Assembly (NCBI GenBank): GCA_002633025.1
Contig: NMRB01000316.1
Span: forward strand, 298,711 to 362,710
DNA length: 64,000 nt
From: Notospermus geniculatus
Taxonomy: Eukaryota; Nemertea; Pilidiophora; Heteronemertea; Lineidae
Reading direction: 5' to 3'
The translations under genes and the position numbers were made by a program. The notes under the pieces were generated by a model. The model was given only the letters and a program-made list of their open reading frames with translations, was not told the origin of the DNA and ran no database searches. The first letter of the stretch is position 1; the number at the start of each line of letters is the position of its first letter. This document shows positions 1-13,159 of this stretch, piece after piece.

Positions 1-296
1 TTTTGTAACAAAATACTCTTTATTATGTGTAAATACTACTCTAATATTTGGGTTTAGTTCATCATTTAGAGAGAGAACGGTATTCCTGTTACAATTTAAT
101 AGCTAATCATCTCTGCCCTATCTACTGAACATCCAATCATCAATGGCCTGTCTGCTAAATGGCCAATCATCTCTGCCCTATCTATAAAACAGCCAATCAC
201 CTCTGCCCTATCCACTAAACCACCAAATCTCTCTGCCCCGTCAACCAACAAAAAATAAGAAAAACAAAGATCTCAGATTCCTTTTGTGTTCGATAG
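1..296. repeat. Short tandem repeats in a DOT1L intron
   Basis: This is intron sequence upstream of the first visible DOT1L exon. From about 100 to 240 it holds four to five diverged ~32-36 bp units built on 'aatcatctctgccctatcta' followed by 'ctaaac'. No other feature is seen. Minisatellite call from direct reading; unit borders are approximate. Confidence 0.6.
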
Positions 297-3200
297 GATT
301 CTGATGAAGAGAATATCCGTAAAGATCGTAGAGGCCGACCGTTGAATGGAAATGGTCGTGATGCCTATTCGGTAAGGCCTAATGGAAAGTGTAGTATTGT
401 TAACTGTGGTTTTGGAGTTTGTGCATCATACATGTAAAACATCAGGGCTCAGGGTTCGTTTGAAGATAACATCATTTGTTCTCTTTGACCACATCAATGC
501 TTTTTAACTTAAGTTAAGGGGTATTAACTGAGTGTGGTAGCACAGCTTATAACTTAATGGGGGCAAGGTAGTTTACCATGCATTGAATCTTGAGCCCTGC
601 TCATAGTGTTACATAAAGGGAGAGTGTGAACCAGGCTCACACTAATCTACACACTAGTTCACTCTGAGAGTGTTCTACACAATGGAGAAACACGAGTCCT
701 ATTCACATGCAGAATGGTGAAACATGAGTCCTATTCACATGCAGAGTTTTCTACACGAGGGTGGAACATGAGTCCTACTCGCTGGCAGATTTTTCCACAC
801 TAGGGTGGTACATGATCCCTCCTCTCACCAGAGTGTTCTAGACAATGGTGCAACACAAACCATGTTCACATTGGGAGTATTCTACACGATAGTATTAAAA
901 ACACAAAAAATGCTCACACTCTTCACACAACCGTCAACCCCAGTCAACTCAATGTTGTGTTTTAAAAAAATCCCAAACTTTCATCACTTATCTAATTATT
1001 TTCAACATTCATGACATATCACCAGTAGTTCCATGTAGATCCTTAACGACCCCAAATTTCACTGCCCCATCTGTTTCACGAGTTTACTGTTGTAACTTGT
1101 CACTTGTAAGTCAAGTTTTTGAGTGTGACGTTATTATGGATATGTGGTAGTCAAGTTAAAGTGTGCATTGTGGTACTTTATATCAGTCTTTGTTGAAGTA
1201 TTCCAAAAGCCTTGGAAATAGAATGGAAAGAATTTGCAGAAGCATTCTTCAGGTGATTGTTGATAGGAACAAACTTCCTTCTGATATTTTTCCATCAGTA
1301 CCATAGGAAGTGGGAAAACTTCCACAGAAGATGCCATCTGCTGGACTCTAGAGGCAGATGATTACGGTAATTTACTCATATTTTCAGGTGGAGAACCGCT
1401 GCATTGTCATCAGTTTTCAATATAATTTCCCTCCATTTTACAGTCAACATACGAGCGCGACCAGCGTGCTAGTCGACGTCTGAATTCGGACTCTTACCAG
1501 GCAGCCAAGAACCTAGAATTTGACAGTTCAAGTAATGATGGATCATTTTTTGGGCCCGTCACTAGAAAGCAGTGGTCACAGATTGGACAACCCCTTAGTG
1601 AAAATCTTGATGAGGTATGTTCGGATTGGAAACAATAGTCGTTTGTAATACCCCCGTCACACTAGAGGAAGAATGAGTAGGAATGCCGTTGGAATGACAA
1701 TTCGTAGTTCGTTCCTGGACATTCGAAGTTCATTCTAAAAATTCTGACTGGATTCTGACTGCATTCCTAATGTTCCGGCCCATTCCTGTGGTCTGTCAGA
1801 TTGTCTTGGACATGTTCGAAATTATCGAGGTGCATTCCAAGTATCATTCAAAGCTCTCCCGAATCCGGCTCGAATTTTGCAAACTTTCTCATTCCGGCTG
1901 GTTCTGCTCGATTCCTGCTGATTCGAACTAAGTGTGACGGGGTATAAAATTGTGTTGAATACTTGGTTATTTTAAGCAGTACATGTAATTCATGTTTTCG
2001 TGACTTTATTGTCTGGCATCTTCCACAATGATTTTATTCAATGATTCTCACATTTCACATCACAGACTTCTGATGGGTCCGAATCAAGTAAAAAACCAAA
2101 GAAAAGTAAGGCAGTGCGAAATGGCCGTGTCAACAAATCACGCCCAAAGAGAAAATCGAACTTTACATCAAAGAAGAGGACTTCAAGGAAGAAAAAGAAA
2201 GCACTTGCCTTGGACAGTCTGGACTTGTTGCATGCACATACTGTACTCAGTACATCAAAACAAGGTGGGTTGCCGAGAAAAATACTGAAGTTGCCCATGC
2301 AGTATCCATCGGCATCGTTTGGCAGTTTTGGTTACCCTGGCTCCCAACTGGCTGAAATGTTTTGCAAATGGTCTTGTGTTTGGTTTAGCTGATGGCTTGG
2401 TTCGAACAAAATCCTTGTGAATATGCAGATTCAGAGTGTGAAGATCGGATCGATTGTATTGAGCTTTCAGCAAGCATGATTCAACAGTCTCACATCTGCT
2501 ATTCTTTGTGAGTGATCTTGTGTTGCTTTTTTCAGGGCTAGAAAATACAGTGAACTATAATGACCTGAGTATGGTGTCGAATAACCACAAAACAAAACCA
2601 GCCAAATCCCTGTCACAGTGGTCGAAGGAGGAGCCATCGGAGGCACTCGATGATTTGATCGGTGAGTATCTGTTAGTCAGGTGGGTTCCCCATCCACTCC
2701 TGCGGCCGCGCTTGCAATGCCTTTGGTGGCTGGTGGTGAATTTATGACGTGTTTGTGTGGTCTTAGTGAAATGTGAAGTTTTGTGGGGTAAATATGTGCA
2801 GTGAGCCTAATGACCTCATCTCCCTGTATTTGGTGAAGATTTACTGGAAAATTTCACGTTTGAGCTACTGTATTTATTGCCTTTGATCATGCCTGGGGAT
2901 TGGCGATGCCTTCTCTGTGCATCCCAAAGAACAAACTTGGGGAGACAGGTCTTCACAGTTGAAAACAGTCAGTGAAATTTCTGAAATCTCCTGCAACTGT
3001 GTTAGCGATGAAAAGTCCTGTCGACTGAAAACATAAACTGTAGTTCAATGTGCCTTACCAAAACTAAATGAGTAACTCGAGAGGTTTTAGCCATATGTAG
3101 ATGATGTTTCTTTCGTTTCCTTATATTAGTTAGATATGTTATAAGGCTTCCAGCTAAATTTTGAAATGTGTTTTGTCCGTTCGCAGCTTGTGGTGCTTTA

Positions 3201-6200
3201 GCCCCTCTTTGCTTGCCAGTTTCAATCATTTTTTGCAAAATTCTTAATTTTTTGTTCCCCATTCCCTCACAAATTTCCACAGATGAGACAGAAATGGACC
3301 CGCTTAAGGATATACATGTAAATAACGCCCTAGAGACACCTAAGATAAAGAAGGAGGTAACGGATAGGCTGGACGATTATTTTGGTAAGAAGTGCTTTGA
3401 AGCAGATGACAGTCGCATCGTCCAAATTACGAACGATGATTTGACAGGGTCCTGTTTTACAAATAACCTACGAATTCTATGTTCTCTGTAGCTAAAAGTC
3501 TATTCCACACGGTCAAATATTTGATCAAATTTTCTGATAGATACTTGTTTGAAAGCCTTGGACCCTAAATTGGCCCCGGCCCTCTTTGCTTGCAAATTTC
3601 TATACAAAATTTCAGAAAATTTGGTCAGAAATTTTACTGTTTGGAACAGGCTTAAGCCTTGTTCATGTTGATATTGGCCCAGATGACTGGAAGGAATTTC
3701 AGGAAATTAGTTCAAATTGATATCAAAAGTTAACTTAAGGATTGAAATTCACTGTATTCACAAAGTGTCTGGGCCACGGCATGTGAACAAGGCTTTTCCT
3801 TTGCCTTTATGAATGTGACCACATGAAGTTTTTGAAGCATATCATCCAGAAGATTTGACAATGAAGAATACTTTCCACGCATCACAATATCATTTTCTGT
3901 TACCGTATACGCAAATATTTTCACGTGTAAAAATTCTCGCAAAAATCACGAAATCAAAATTTCGCCGTGAATATTAATTAATACACGCATAATCCAGTCA
4001 GTTCCCTTCCCTGCCCTTGATGTGAACATTAATCCACACGAAGCAGAAAAAAAATGTTCAATTCGTGAAATATTATCCTGCGAAAATATTTGCGTATACG
4101 GTACCTTTTCTGTGCCTTTTTGTTTTTTTCTGCACTACCCGATCCCTTTGTTTATCACCTATCCATTTGAGCATACCTGCAGTCCTTAGACACCGTAACC
4201 AGGGAAATTTTCTCAATTAACAACTTATGACCCATGTGAGAAAGACTTGAATGCACCCCTAACACTAACTCTGCTTAATGTGCATGACACCAGTGTAGGC
4301 TTCTTCAATCATGTTTCTGCAGTGGAAGCATCAGTGCTTGTCACTTCTGAGATTTGGACTCAATCCCACACACTGACTTATCTTATCTTGATTTATGCTC
4401 TTAAGATCAAGGAAAGCCTCAAATGAAGCTCAAGCCGATCTGGAATGAATTCTGGAATGGAGAGGAGTCCTGTTCCGTAAAACCTTGTCTGTCTGTTTGC
4501 AGTCTGCGTCGATTTTTGGTCCAGCACAAAACGTAAACGCCCACATTATTTCTCTTTACAGGGAACATGAAGGCTGAATTCCTCGAGTTTCTCAGCTATA
4601 TGCGGACGCCACAATATAAGGAAAACTTACGTAAACAGATCGACCAGGAGATGGACCATAACAAGGAGCTTAAATGCCGCATCACGGGTCTGGAAAAACA
4701 GATCAAGAATCTGCAGAAGACGAGTCTTGCCAATTTTGGCGGTCGACTGGGCGAGGTGGGTATTATTTGAAATTGATCCGTGGGGAAAATTCTTCCACAG
4801 AATTCATTGAAACAACTGGGAACTTGAGGAAGTTTCAGTATGATATAGATTCTGTTTCTTTTCTTTCAGATTGGTATAAATGCTACTACACCGACCGATT
4901 TCCTCGCCAAAGCCAAGGAAATTGTGTCAAAACACAAGGAGTTGGAGTGTCATGCAGCATCTCTTCAGAAGGAAGTCAATTTCTTGGAACAGGAGCAACA
5001 GAGGATGGTGAGTTGGGGAAGTGGGTGTTGGGCTCGACAAGTCACATGGAGGAAGTGGGTGCAGGACTGGTTTTCTTGCATTTGGAGGAAAAGGGTGCAG
5101 AACGGAAAAGTCACATTGGGGAAGTGGGCACAGAGAGGTATAAATCGCATAGGGGACGTGGATGAAGGGCTGGATCGCATGGAGAAGTAGGCTTGGGCTG
5201 GGAAAACTGCATTAGGGGAGGTGAGGTACAGCTTGTTGGGGAGACGGATGCAAAATTGGTGCATGGTGGGACAAAAGGCACATTGGGAAAGTGGGGATAG
5301 GGCTGGAAAATTGATTTAAGGGGAAATGGTGCAGGGTTAAAAAGAATGCAAATGGGAAGTTGGGAAATGGACACATGATAGGAGATGTTCTCATTGTCTC
5401 CTCTCACTTACAGATCGCAAAACAGCAATATACGAGTCCTGGAAAGAACCACATCAAGACGGAAGTAACGAATTTTGATGGCAAACTTAAGGAGATTGAT
5501 AATCAGTACCAGACGAGCCCAAGGAAACCGAACACGCCATTCCAGCCACTGAGAAGTAATCAACTGATTAAAAAGGAGGAGTCGCCGAAGAATGGAGAAC
5601 GTTGGGAAAGTTTCGACGCACGTTTGCAGAGTATAATCACGACGGCTCTGATGTCGGATAAGCTGAAAGTGGAGGAGAGAGAAAGGGAGAAAGAGAAGAA
5701 TGGGGGAATTTCACCGATGTCGCAGACACGGATGGCATTGAAACAGCACTTCGATATGGAGAAGAAGGACACTACGTTTTTTGGGGCCTCCAACGGTCTG
5801 GCATTACTCAGTGCATTGTCGACGAGTCAGTCTAACTCGTCAAGCATTCCAACCAGTCAAAATCAGGGATTGTCTAGAAATAATAAGAACACCATAGAGG
5901 ATAACCGTTGTTCTAGTCCACTCAGGAACACGTACTCACCAATTAGCCGACCGAGCAGTTCCAGCAGCACAGAATCGGCTGAATCTGTCAAGGAGTTTTT
6001 ACGAGGCAGTAATAGCCCATTCAAATGTATGCCTGGTTACCAGGTCGAAAACTTTCAAATAAAATCTTCAGGTAATCACAGTCTTATGGGACATCCAGCA
6101 CTGACGCCGTTGAACATGATGCAGATGAGCGCAGGGATGAATATGTCGTTCCAGCAGCCGAGATATGGCTACCCAATGGCGCAGGAGGAGAAGTGTGAAA

Positions 6201-6253
6201 CGTGGTTGAAAAAGAACGTGACTAATACNGTGAAGCAATGGCGGATGGATTGA
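297..6253 (+). CDS. DOT1L: DOT1L, histone H3K79 methyltransferase, C-terminal part
   Basis: Eight exons join in phase (297-371, 1444-1614, 2066-2264, 2536-2661, 3283-3384, 4562-4755, 4870-5007, 5414-6253), giving 614 residues and a TGA. The catalytic SAM-binding domain must lie to the left of the window. Residues ~85-148 are lysine/arginine rich and end in LDSLDLLHAHTV, matching the basic nucleosome-binding stretch and the ALDALHAQTV motif of vertebrate DOT1L. Residues ~225-335 are a coiled coil with FLEFLSYMRTPQYKENL and LGINATTPTDFLAKAKEI (after the exon join GE|IGINA), like vertebrate FLAYTKTPQYKASL and the following helix, which bind AF10/AF17-type partners. The last ~280 residues are Ser/Asn rich and low in complexity, and the tail is far shorter than the ~900 residues of vertebrates. 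The protein acts in the nucleus on nucleosomes. A single N sits near the stop (6229). Family assignment is strong and rests on recalled motifs; exon borders come from reading GT/AG sites. Confidence 0.9.
615..900. repeat. Intron minisatellite, ~46-bp units
   Basis: Five to six diverged units share 'gagtcctattcacatgcaga' followed by a 'ttctacac...ggtg.aac' block. They lie within the DOT1L intron 372-1443. Later units at 800-900 are strongly degraded. Confidence 0.65.
1648..1945. mobile_element. MITE with CCCCGTCACACT termini
   Basis: A ~298-bp element in a DOT1L intron has inverted ends: 'ataCCCCCGTCACACTag' on the left and 'AGTGTGACGGGGtat' on the right. The interior is rich in 'attc' words and has no ORF, so it is a non-autonomous DNA transposon. 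Superfamily is not assigned. Confidence 0.75.
3901..4103. mobile_element. MITE with perfect 22-bp terminal inverted repeats
   Basis: The left end starts TACCGTATACGCAAATATTT and the right end is its exact reverse complement; the match runs 22 bp with no mismatch. Length is 203 bp, there is no coding capacity, and it lies in the DOT1L intron 3385-4561. The intact termini point to recent insertion. Confidence 0.8.
5008..5350. repeat. G-rich minisatellite filling a DOT1L intron
   Basis: About nine diverged ~34-38 bp units of the form 'gggaagtgggtgcagggctg' plus 'gaaaagtcacattg' fill most of the intron between exons 4870-5007 and 5414-6253. Several open frames here exist only because the repeat lacks stops. 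Confidence 0.65.
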
Positions 6254-6740
6254 AAGTGTATTGATATCACTGTGTTTAAAAAGTCACCTAAAACAAAATT
6301 TTGTTAATTTTTGTTTTCAAAATCTGGTTTAATGAGTTCATTTGCAGTTAATTTTTGTTCTGCTGGTTCGGAGTTTTTCACTTGGTTAGCCTAGTCTTCT
6401 TGTCGTCTTTATACCGTTGGTTGTAAGTGACAATTTTTCCAGTTTCCTAAAAGATTTGTGGTCTACCCACACATAATTCAATGCAAGGCAAAAATGTTGA
6501 AAATGTAAATACAGTGTATATAAAAAAACTGAAAGGCACCAGAAAACCTTACATTGGTACTCATTGGAAAGCTCTATATATCTGAGTTTTTGTCCGGAGG
6601 GAAGGCTATGCACTGAATGATGAATTTACTTTGTGCCCTCAGTGCATCTTGGTGTGCCCTCTGCATTCTTCAATGTAAACAGAAAGACTACATACATGTA
6701 TAATTAAAAATCTTTGTGCCAAATAAATAACTAAATTACA
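6254..6740 (+). terminator. DOT1L 3' UTR with candidate poly(A) signal
   Basis: AT-rich sequence follows the DOT1L stop. The first AATAAA on the plus strand that I see is at 6722-6727. A longer 3' UTR cannot be excluded; another AATAAA lies near 17047. Only transcript data can settle this. Confidence 0.35.
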
Positions 6741-6847
6741 TGTTGTATAATTAGGGCATGGAAAAGCCCTATATCAATGGAATATGCAACCTCAGATTAC
6801 GTTTCGGTGTATTTGTCTGAAACACTGGGCGGTACCAATATTTAGAT

Positions 6848-6932
6848 GAACTAGTTCATGCTTTTACTTTCTGCTGTACAAATAGATTAGTCGGCACTGT
6901 ACATTTACAGAAGTAAAAGCACTTACTAGAAT
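6848..6932. mobile_element. Short inverted-repeat element related to the one at 24229
   Basis: The arms 'ctagttcatgcttttacttt' and 'aagtaaaagcacttactag' are imperfect reverse complements. The same core recurs in the hairpin at 24229-24351, so both look like copies of one small MITE family. Confidence 0.5.
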
Positions 6933-7147
6933 CATTCTTGCTACCAATGTATTGTTGAAGTGGCTGATTGAAAAAACAGGAGTTACATGTAGGTCAATGG
7001 GGAAAAGTTTCATAAAAAGGCAACTGACATACTCTGCTGTATTATATTTGTTTGGAGTGGCCTGGCTGTTTTGCTGATCTAACAGCACAACTTTCTGTGT
7101 GTCCGGACCCAGAAATGTGAAAAAATCCTCAAGTACATTACTCTCGC

Positions 7148-7215
7148 CTTGGAGGAATTATACTGACTTGGAGGAATTATACTGTCAGTATAATTCCTCC
7201 AATAATTCCTCCAAG
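7148..7215. repeat. Perfect-stem hairpin of GGAGGAATTAT units
   Basis: Two direct copies of 'ttggaggaattatactg' are followed by reverse-complement copies ending 'aataattcctccaag'. This makes a ~68-bp palindromic block in intergenic DNA. Confidence 0.6.
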
Positions 7216-9162
7216 CTCTCTCCCAAAAAAATGATTATATCAGTATTTCTGGTGATGTGTGCGTACGAAAACAGTCGTTCATATTTGAAGTGAGATGCAA
7301 AAGTTACGAACTCTTCCTTCTGTACTTTAATCTAACTTGGCAGGAATTCCATCCAACTGTCATAGTACCGGTATAGGATTTTTGCAGTTTATGCACGAAG
7401 ACACTTCCAGGATTTGGCTCCTTGTCTATGCTAGTCAATCCGTGTTACCACGACATACTCCTGGCTATTGTGGGGTCTTTCAACTTATAAACCTGATTCA
7501 TCATGGATTTTTTAGGGGGTGTTGAAGATTTAATTCGTTTGAGAAACCTGTCATTTACCTTGTTTGTGTTTGTGTGTGTGTCTGTGAGGTTCCAGGCAGG
7601 TCCAACGTTTTTTTTGACGTTTTTTGTGTAGGCAAGTGAATCATCTTGAAATAACATGTGAACGCAGACAGGCTAGAATGCTTCACAAGAGAAGACTTGC
7701 TTGCATTCTGACGATGTTGTCCTGTCTAAAGTATGGGGGGACATTCTGTATTCGTTGTTTGAATATAGAGTTGATTTTTATACCCATCTAAATCTGTATT
7801 GTATAAATATTACTATTATCTCTATTATTATTATTATTATTATTGAACTATTTCACTTGTGCAGATTAAAAGGGAAATCCAGGTATAAACACTTCATGTC
7901 ATTGAACGTCCCAAGGTGTAATGTACATTGTAACGTACATCATCCAAGTGCTAAGATTTGGAAGTCAATCCATCACACTCTACCCAGAAAAAATTTACTA
8001 ACTGCACCAAAAATATCAAATGATCCCGCAGGTTGACTTTTACGTGGTGTGACGGAAATGATCACAGTTGAAGTTAGAATGAATTGGACTACCCGTCCTG
8101 TACCTCCTGTGGAAACAACTAGGAAACAATTTCGAGTCAGTTTCCTCTTGTGCTGACAAACATGGGGAAAACCTGAAGAAAAAAGTTATTTGAAAAGAAT
8201 TCTTGTACTCCAGATCTTAGTAAACTTCATTTAAGCTTAACACTGCCAAGCCTGTTAAATTAATGGAGAAAATAACATTATATCGACTTAAATGTTCATC
8301 ATATTAATGCCAGGTTGTGCGAGACCTTCTGTTAATATACCATTACTGTATGTACTACATTGAATGAGGTCAAGTTTTGTCTCTTAGCTTTCTGTTCAAC
8401 TTTGCTTTACGCAAATTTCTCTCCCTTGCTTTCTCTCATAGCCTCCTTCAAGTGCACTAGGAGGAGAATTTGTGTCATCCAGGCATCCTGGTGTCTGGCA
8501 GTTATGGAACTGACTACCGGGTAATGTATATCCATAGCCTGATGAGTCAAATTCCAATTTTTAGCATGAAACCTATTCTTTTGGCTCCAATATTCATTAC
8601 TGGTGGTTTATCCTGATTTTTTCAGAAAAATGGCAAAAAAGTGCTGTTTTCATTGATATAGTAGAAGAAAAATGTTGTGATCTCAGATAAAATGTGCAGC
8701 TGGGCATTGAAGGCAATTGAAAAGGGCATTCAGACCATTGCCTTCAGGCATCTCTAAATAACTACGTAAATTTCTATGCTACAAAACTTGACCTCACCTG
8801 ACTTTGACTACTCAGGTGACACTGATCTTCTGGTGTCATCTTGAGAAAGTGAGTCTAGTCGTGGTAGACCACTGATCTTTCATTCACTATAACCTCCACA
8901 ATTCTGATTAAAGTCCATTCTCCCTAAGGGTTGGAGATGAAAATTCTTAAATTCCTCTGTTGGAGATGAAAGCACAGTCAAATCTCGTGAGTGAAACTGC
9001 CACTTCCACATGGTAGCACCATCAGTGCAATGCCGATGGATTCACCAATTAACTACTGTACCATTTCTTGGGATTTTGGCTGTTTCACTCATGAGACTTC
9101 TATGGTCCTTACTCGGTACGAAACTATGCTGCCTTAGCATTGCGCTGATTCCTGTAAACACA

Positions 9163-9545
9163 AGGTGAAGTTTACTTGCACCAAGGTGACGTTAACTCGC
9201 ATCAAGGTGAAGTTGACTCATGCCAAGGTGATGTTAACTCACGACAAGGTGAAGTTAACTCACTCCATGCTGAAGTTAAACTCACACCAAGGTGAATTTA
9301 AATCAGGCCAAGGTGAAGTTATCTCGTGCCAAGGTGAAGTTAACTCATGCCAAGGTGAAGTTAACTCACACCAAGGTGAATTTAAATCAGGCCAAGGTGA
9401 AGTTATCTCGTGCCAAGGTGAAGTTAACTCATGCCAAGGTGAAGTTAACTCCTACCAAGGTGAAGTTAACTCGTACCAAGGTGAAGTTAACTCGTGCCAA
9501 CAGGAAGTTAACTCGTGCCAACAGGAAGTTAACTCGTGCCAATCA
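9163..9545. repeat. 21-bp minisatellite (CCAAGGTGAAGTTAACTCRTG)
   Basis: About 18 units of 21 bp, each containing 'caaggtgaagttaactc'. The unit length is a multiple of three, so frames stay open by chance. The four-unit block at 9283-9366 recurs at 9367-9450 as an 84-bp higher-order repeat. The last units change to 'gccaacaggaagttaactcg'. Confidence 0.85.
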
Positions 9546-12536
9546 AAAAGATTCTGCTTTTATCCACCTCAGGTATTCAGAATCTCAGTAAGCCATCTCT
9601 TTCACAGCAATACAACGTAAGCTCGTTCGTTTTGACGCAGGAGGGTCTTGGGTGTTTGTTCAGGTATGATCTTATTATCATGACATTTTGATATGCTTTG
9701 CACTTCGACACCATCTTTAAGTGGCACTTTATAATCATGCGGCTCATTTTGACTCGCAGTATTCTCCCAATGAACTCAGCATTGTTCGTGTTGAACTTCT
9801 TCAAATAACACTGCTGAAAGTGACACCTATTGATAAATAGTGAACTACTGAGTCGTGATATTATGATAATCATCCAAGCCAGCCATTGTGATGATATCAA
9901 CTCCAAGTCTTTCAGGGGTCAATGGGTGGTGCCATTTGACCTCATATTGCAGAGTAATTGCACGTAAATCATCAATGGGGCTTTAGAGACTCCGTATTTC
10001 TGAATAAATGAAGTCCCAGAGAACTTGCAACATTTGAAAGGGCCAACTCGAAATTTTCAGCTTGAAAAAAAATACACAGGCACAGCCGCGATACAAAGAA
10101 TACAACGGCATGGCCTCAATTATCGAGAATGGCTGTTCCAAAACGTTTGGAGTTAATACCATCTAAAGCCCACATTGTATCGTACCATATATACCATCAT
10201 CATCAACATTCTGCTCGCAGGGAGGTTATGAAATAACATCTGGTGCTATCTGCGATGACATCCCCAGAATCCTCCTGTGTCAAACATTTCTCCAAGCCTT
10301 CACCACTGAATAAAAATCAGGAGTATACAAAAGTACTATCAAATCTTTCACTGCCAATGCCAATTTCGTCAAAAATGATAACATTTTAAAAGCACATAAC
10401 TAAACCTGTTGCATTGGTATTCATTGGAAAGATCTCACTGAGCACTTTCTACCGAGTACCCGTGCGACTGGCTTCCTGTAAGATTCCAGGATCTGGTAGG
10501 TTTATTATAAACTTGCCACTGGCAGTGAAACGGTTAAACTGTCGTATTATTTGACACTGTTGGCCATTGTACCGGGTACCGTAATTTCTCAAAAGATCTG
10601 CTTTTGTCAGTTTTCATTAGAAATGTGTCATCTGTCCTACCGCCTCAGTGAAGAAACGTTTTGATGAGTTTTGGTAGACCAAAAATGTGGATTCCTACAC
10701 CTGGAAAATTTTCTAAATTTAAAATTTCTAAATGTTCTAAAATGTTCTAAATTCAAAAAATGACACTGCGTTCTATCACCTTCAAAATATGGCCAACTTT
10801 GTCAAATTTTCCATCATGTCTTCTTGTGAATTGGATGTTTCATCACGCCAACCTAATGATATGCATACATCTATTGTTAAATACGATTACAGCTACGTCA
10901 CTGCCAAAATGCCCGTTGAAGGGTTTCACGTGTGATCGTATTATAGATATATTTCTAATGAACTATTTTAACAATTGTTTTGTAATAATAATGTTATTAT
11001 AACCAGTGCGACTTGTATTAATAACAGCAAGCACACTCGGTCACTCACTGAATAGGGGACGCTCAGGTTTAACAGACACCTATTATGTCAGATCAGGGCG
11101 AAGTGGTCTGACTTTATCAGATCACCGTAGCGTCATTTTAGTGCAAACTTTTTAGATAGTACTTGCGTTCCGATGGACTTAGTGTAGTTTCCAGTTAATG
11201 GGGTTGATGATGTTGTAGTTTTGATTCCTTAACATCAGGTGTAACATTCTCTGGGCTGCTAATGAATCTAGCCACCATATATGAGACATTTAAGTTATTC
11301 TGCCATCTGAAATCGTGTGAGATAGAGCTTTTCTAAAAGGCTTCATTGGTGGTATCTGTCATAATATTGGAGCTTTACTGGCATTAGAGATGTGAAACAT
11401 TTAGAGATATGAGTTAGAATTTGTGTGACGAACTTGTCCGTACATTGAAGTCTGCACAAATAAATCAGCAGAAAATATGGTCTGCTCAAACCTGGGGACA
11501 GATGAGCTGATGAGGTATATTCTTGGTGAAATGCTAATAATTGGTACCCTGAGGCTTGTACTGACTGGGTAACAACTTTGCAGACTGGTAATTTTGACAG
11601 AACGGCTAACCAGTACCCACGATCACATTGCTGAAATGACCAGTCCATCTTGTGACTCTCCTTGTGAACATACTGTAAACGAATCACCAATGGTTGGAAT
11701 CTTTTGGAAACCGGTCGACCCAGAAGTCGGTATAGTTGTGTTTCTTGGATTTTTGCCCCATAAAAATGCCATTGGTTTTATGGAGGGGAAAATAAACTTG
11801 TACATGTACATAATTAAGATTTCTTGTGATTCCTATTCCAAATTTTCTCTCACCTTCTAGTGTTGATATTTATTTGAGTTCCACTTTTGCATATTTTTTT
11901 CTCATCTGAATCACTTTGGTGTGCCGCTTCCACAGTGTGAAAGTTCCTACATGTCAATTTATACATGTACATGTCAATACTTGTTGGGTTTCTTACAGGA
12001 TCTTTGGCATTCCTTGAAAACAGGCTGATAGAGGCAGTCGGTCAGTGGATCCCCTGTGAGCTGGAGGTGAAATCAGCAGTTTCATCTCCTCATTCTTCAC
12101 ACACTACTGAGTTGGACTATGGCTTGTTAAACTTTCACACTTGGGAGAGGCAGCAGAGCGTCGATGAACTAAAAAAATGTATCATAATTTTGGTGTTCTT
12201 CACAGAGCGACTCGAAATGTTTTCTATGGAGTTTTCTTGCTGCTGCAATTGAATAGCCAAAATTGTACATAAGAATTTTTTTCTTCAGTGAGGATAGGGC
12301 CATTTAATGGTCGCATGACAAATTTGAGCAAATTTCCCCACTCCACCCACTTAAGCCAAGTGAAATTTTTCCAACGCACTCTGCTGTATAATTTAGAAGT
12401 GCACTAGCTGGTTGAGTCTTTCTACCATTTTATACGAAGTTTTGGTGTTCCATTATTTTGTCGTACTTTGAAGGAAATGTGAAAGGTGTGGAGTGACAGA
12501 GTGCAGAATTCTGAAATGAAATTGATCGTGTTGTAC

Positions 12537-12860
12537 TGTCAATTATGACATGTACTTTCAATTACGACATGATGTACTTTCAATTACGACATGATGTACT
12601 TTCAATTACAACAGGGGTTTAGTTAGAGGGAGTTTGGAAGTCACGGAAGTCAAAATACGTCGGAATTTTAGGCTCCAGGAAGTCAAGTATTTCCAAAGAA
12701 TTTTAAACTTCTAACGTATTTAAGCTTATGAAGAACATTTAGACTTCCAAGAAAAGCCCCAATACTTCCTGGTTTTTGGGTTAAGGAAGTCATGAATTCC
12801 TGTCCAAAAATGTTAACTAAACCCCTGATTACAACATGTTATACTTTCAATTACGACATT
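12537..12860. repeat. 22-bp minisatellite split by a MITE
   Basis: Units of 'gatgtactttcaattacgac' occur three to four times before 12612 and again at about 12835-12858. They are separated by the inserted element at 12612-12827. Confidence 0.75.
12612..12827. mobile_element. MITE with CAGGGGTTTAGTTA termini
   Basis: The 216-bp element begins CAGGGGTTTAGTTA and ends TTAACTAAACCCCTG. The flanking ATTACAA occurs on both sides, so a ~7-8 bp target duplication is likely, as in hAT-type elements. It sits inside a minisatellite unit, giving an exact insertion history. Confidence 0.8.
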
Positions 12861-13159
12861 GTTAATGAACTTGTTGATTTTCCCAGTTAATTCCATGCCC
12901 TATTGAGATTCTTGTTGACTGTTAAATTCTACAAATTCACTGCCAGCGAGTTTGTTTTTTCAACGAGGAGTCATTTGTTCTGTAAATTTTCAACTTCATG
13001 GGAGCTGGAGATCGCATGCGAACATAATGTGTGTATCCGTGTTGCTGTGTATCTTACTGTTAAGAACCTGGGGCTTTTGGGTTCGGTATCAAATCCCAGT
13101 GGTTTTGTCATAGACCGGGAAGCTTATGGATCAGCACATCATGCAGAGGCTTTATGGAT

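Noticed and set aside
4674-5190. Overlapping ORFs following the DOT1L coiled-coil exons
   Set aside because: They read through donors into the G-rich intron repeat; the spliced frame keeps the DOT1L motif.
9165-9620. Open frame of ~150 codons with repeated QGEVNS words
   Set aside because: It is the 21-bp minisatellite read in one frame; a second frame is also open and no flanking gene signals exist.
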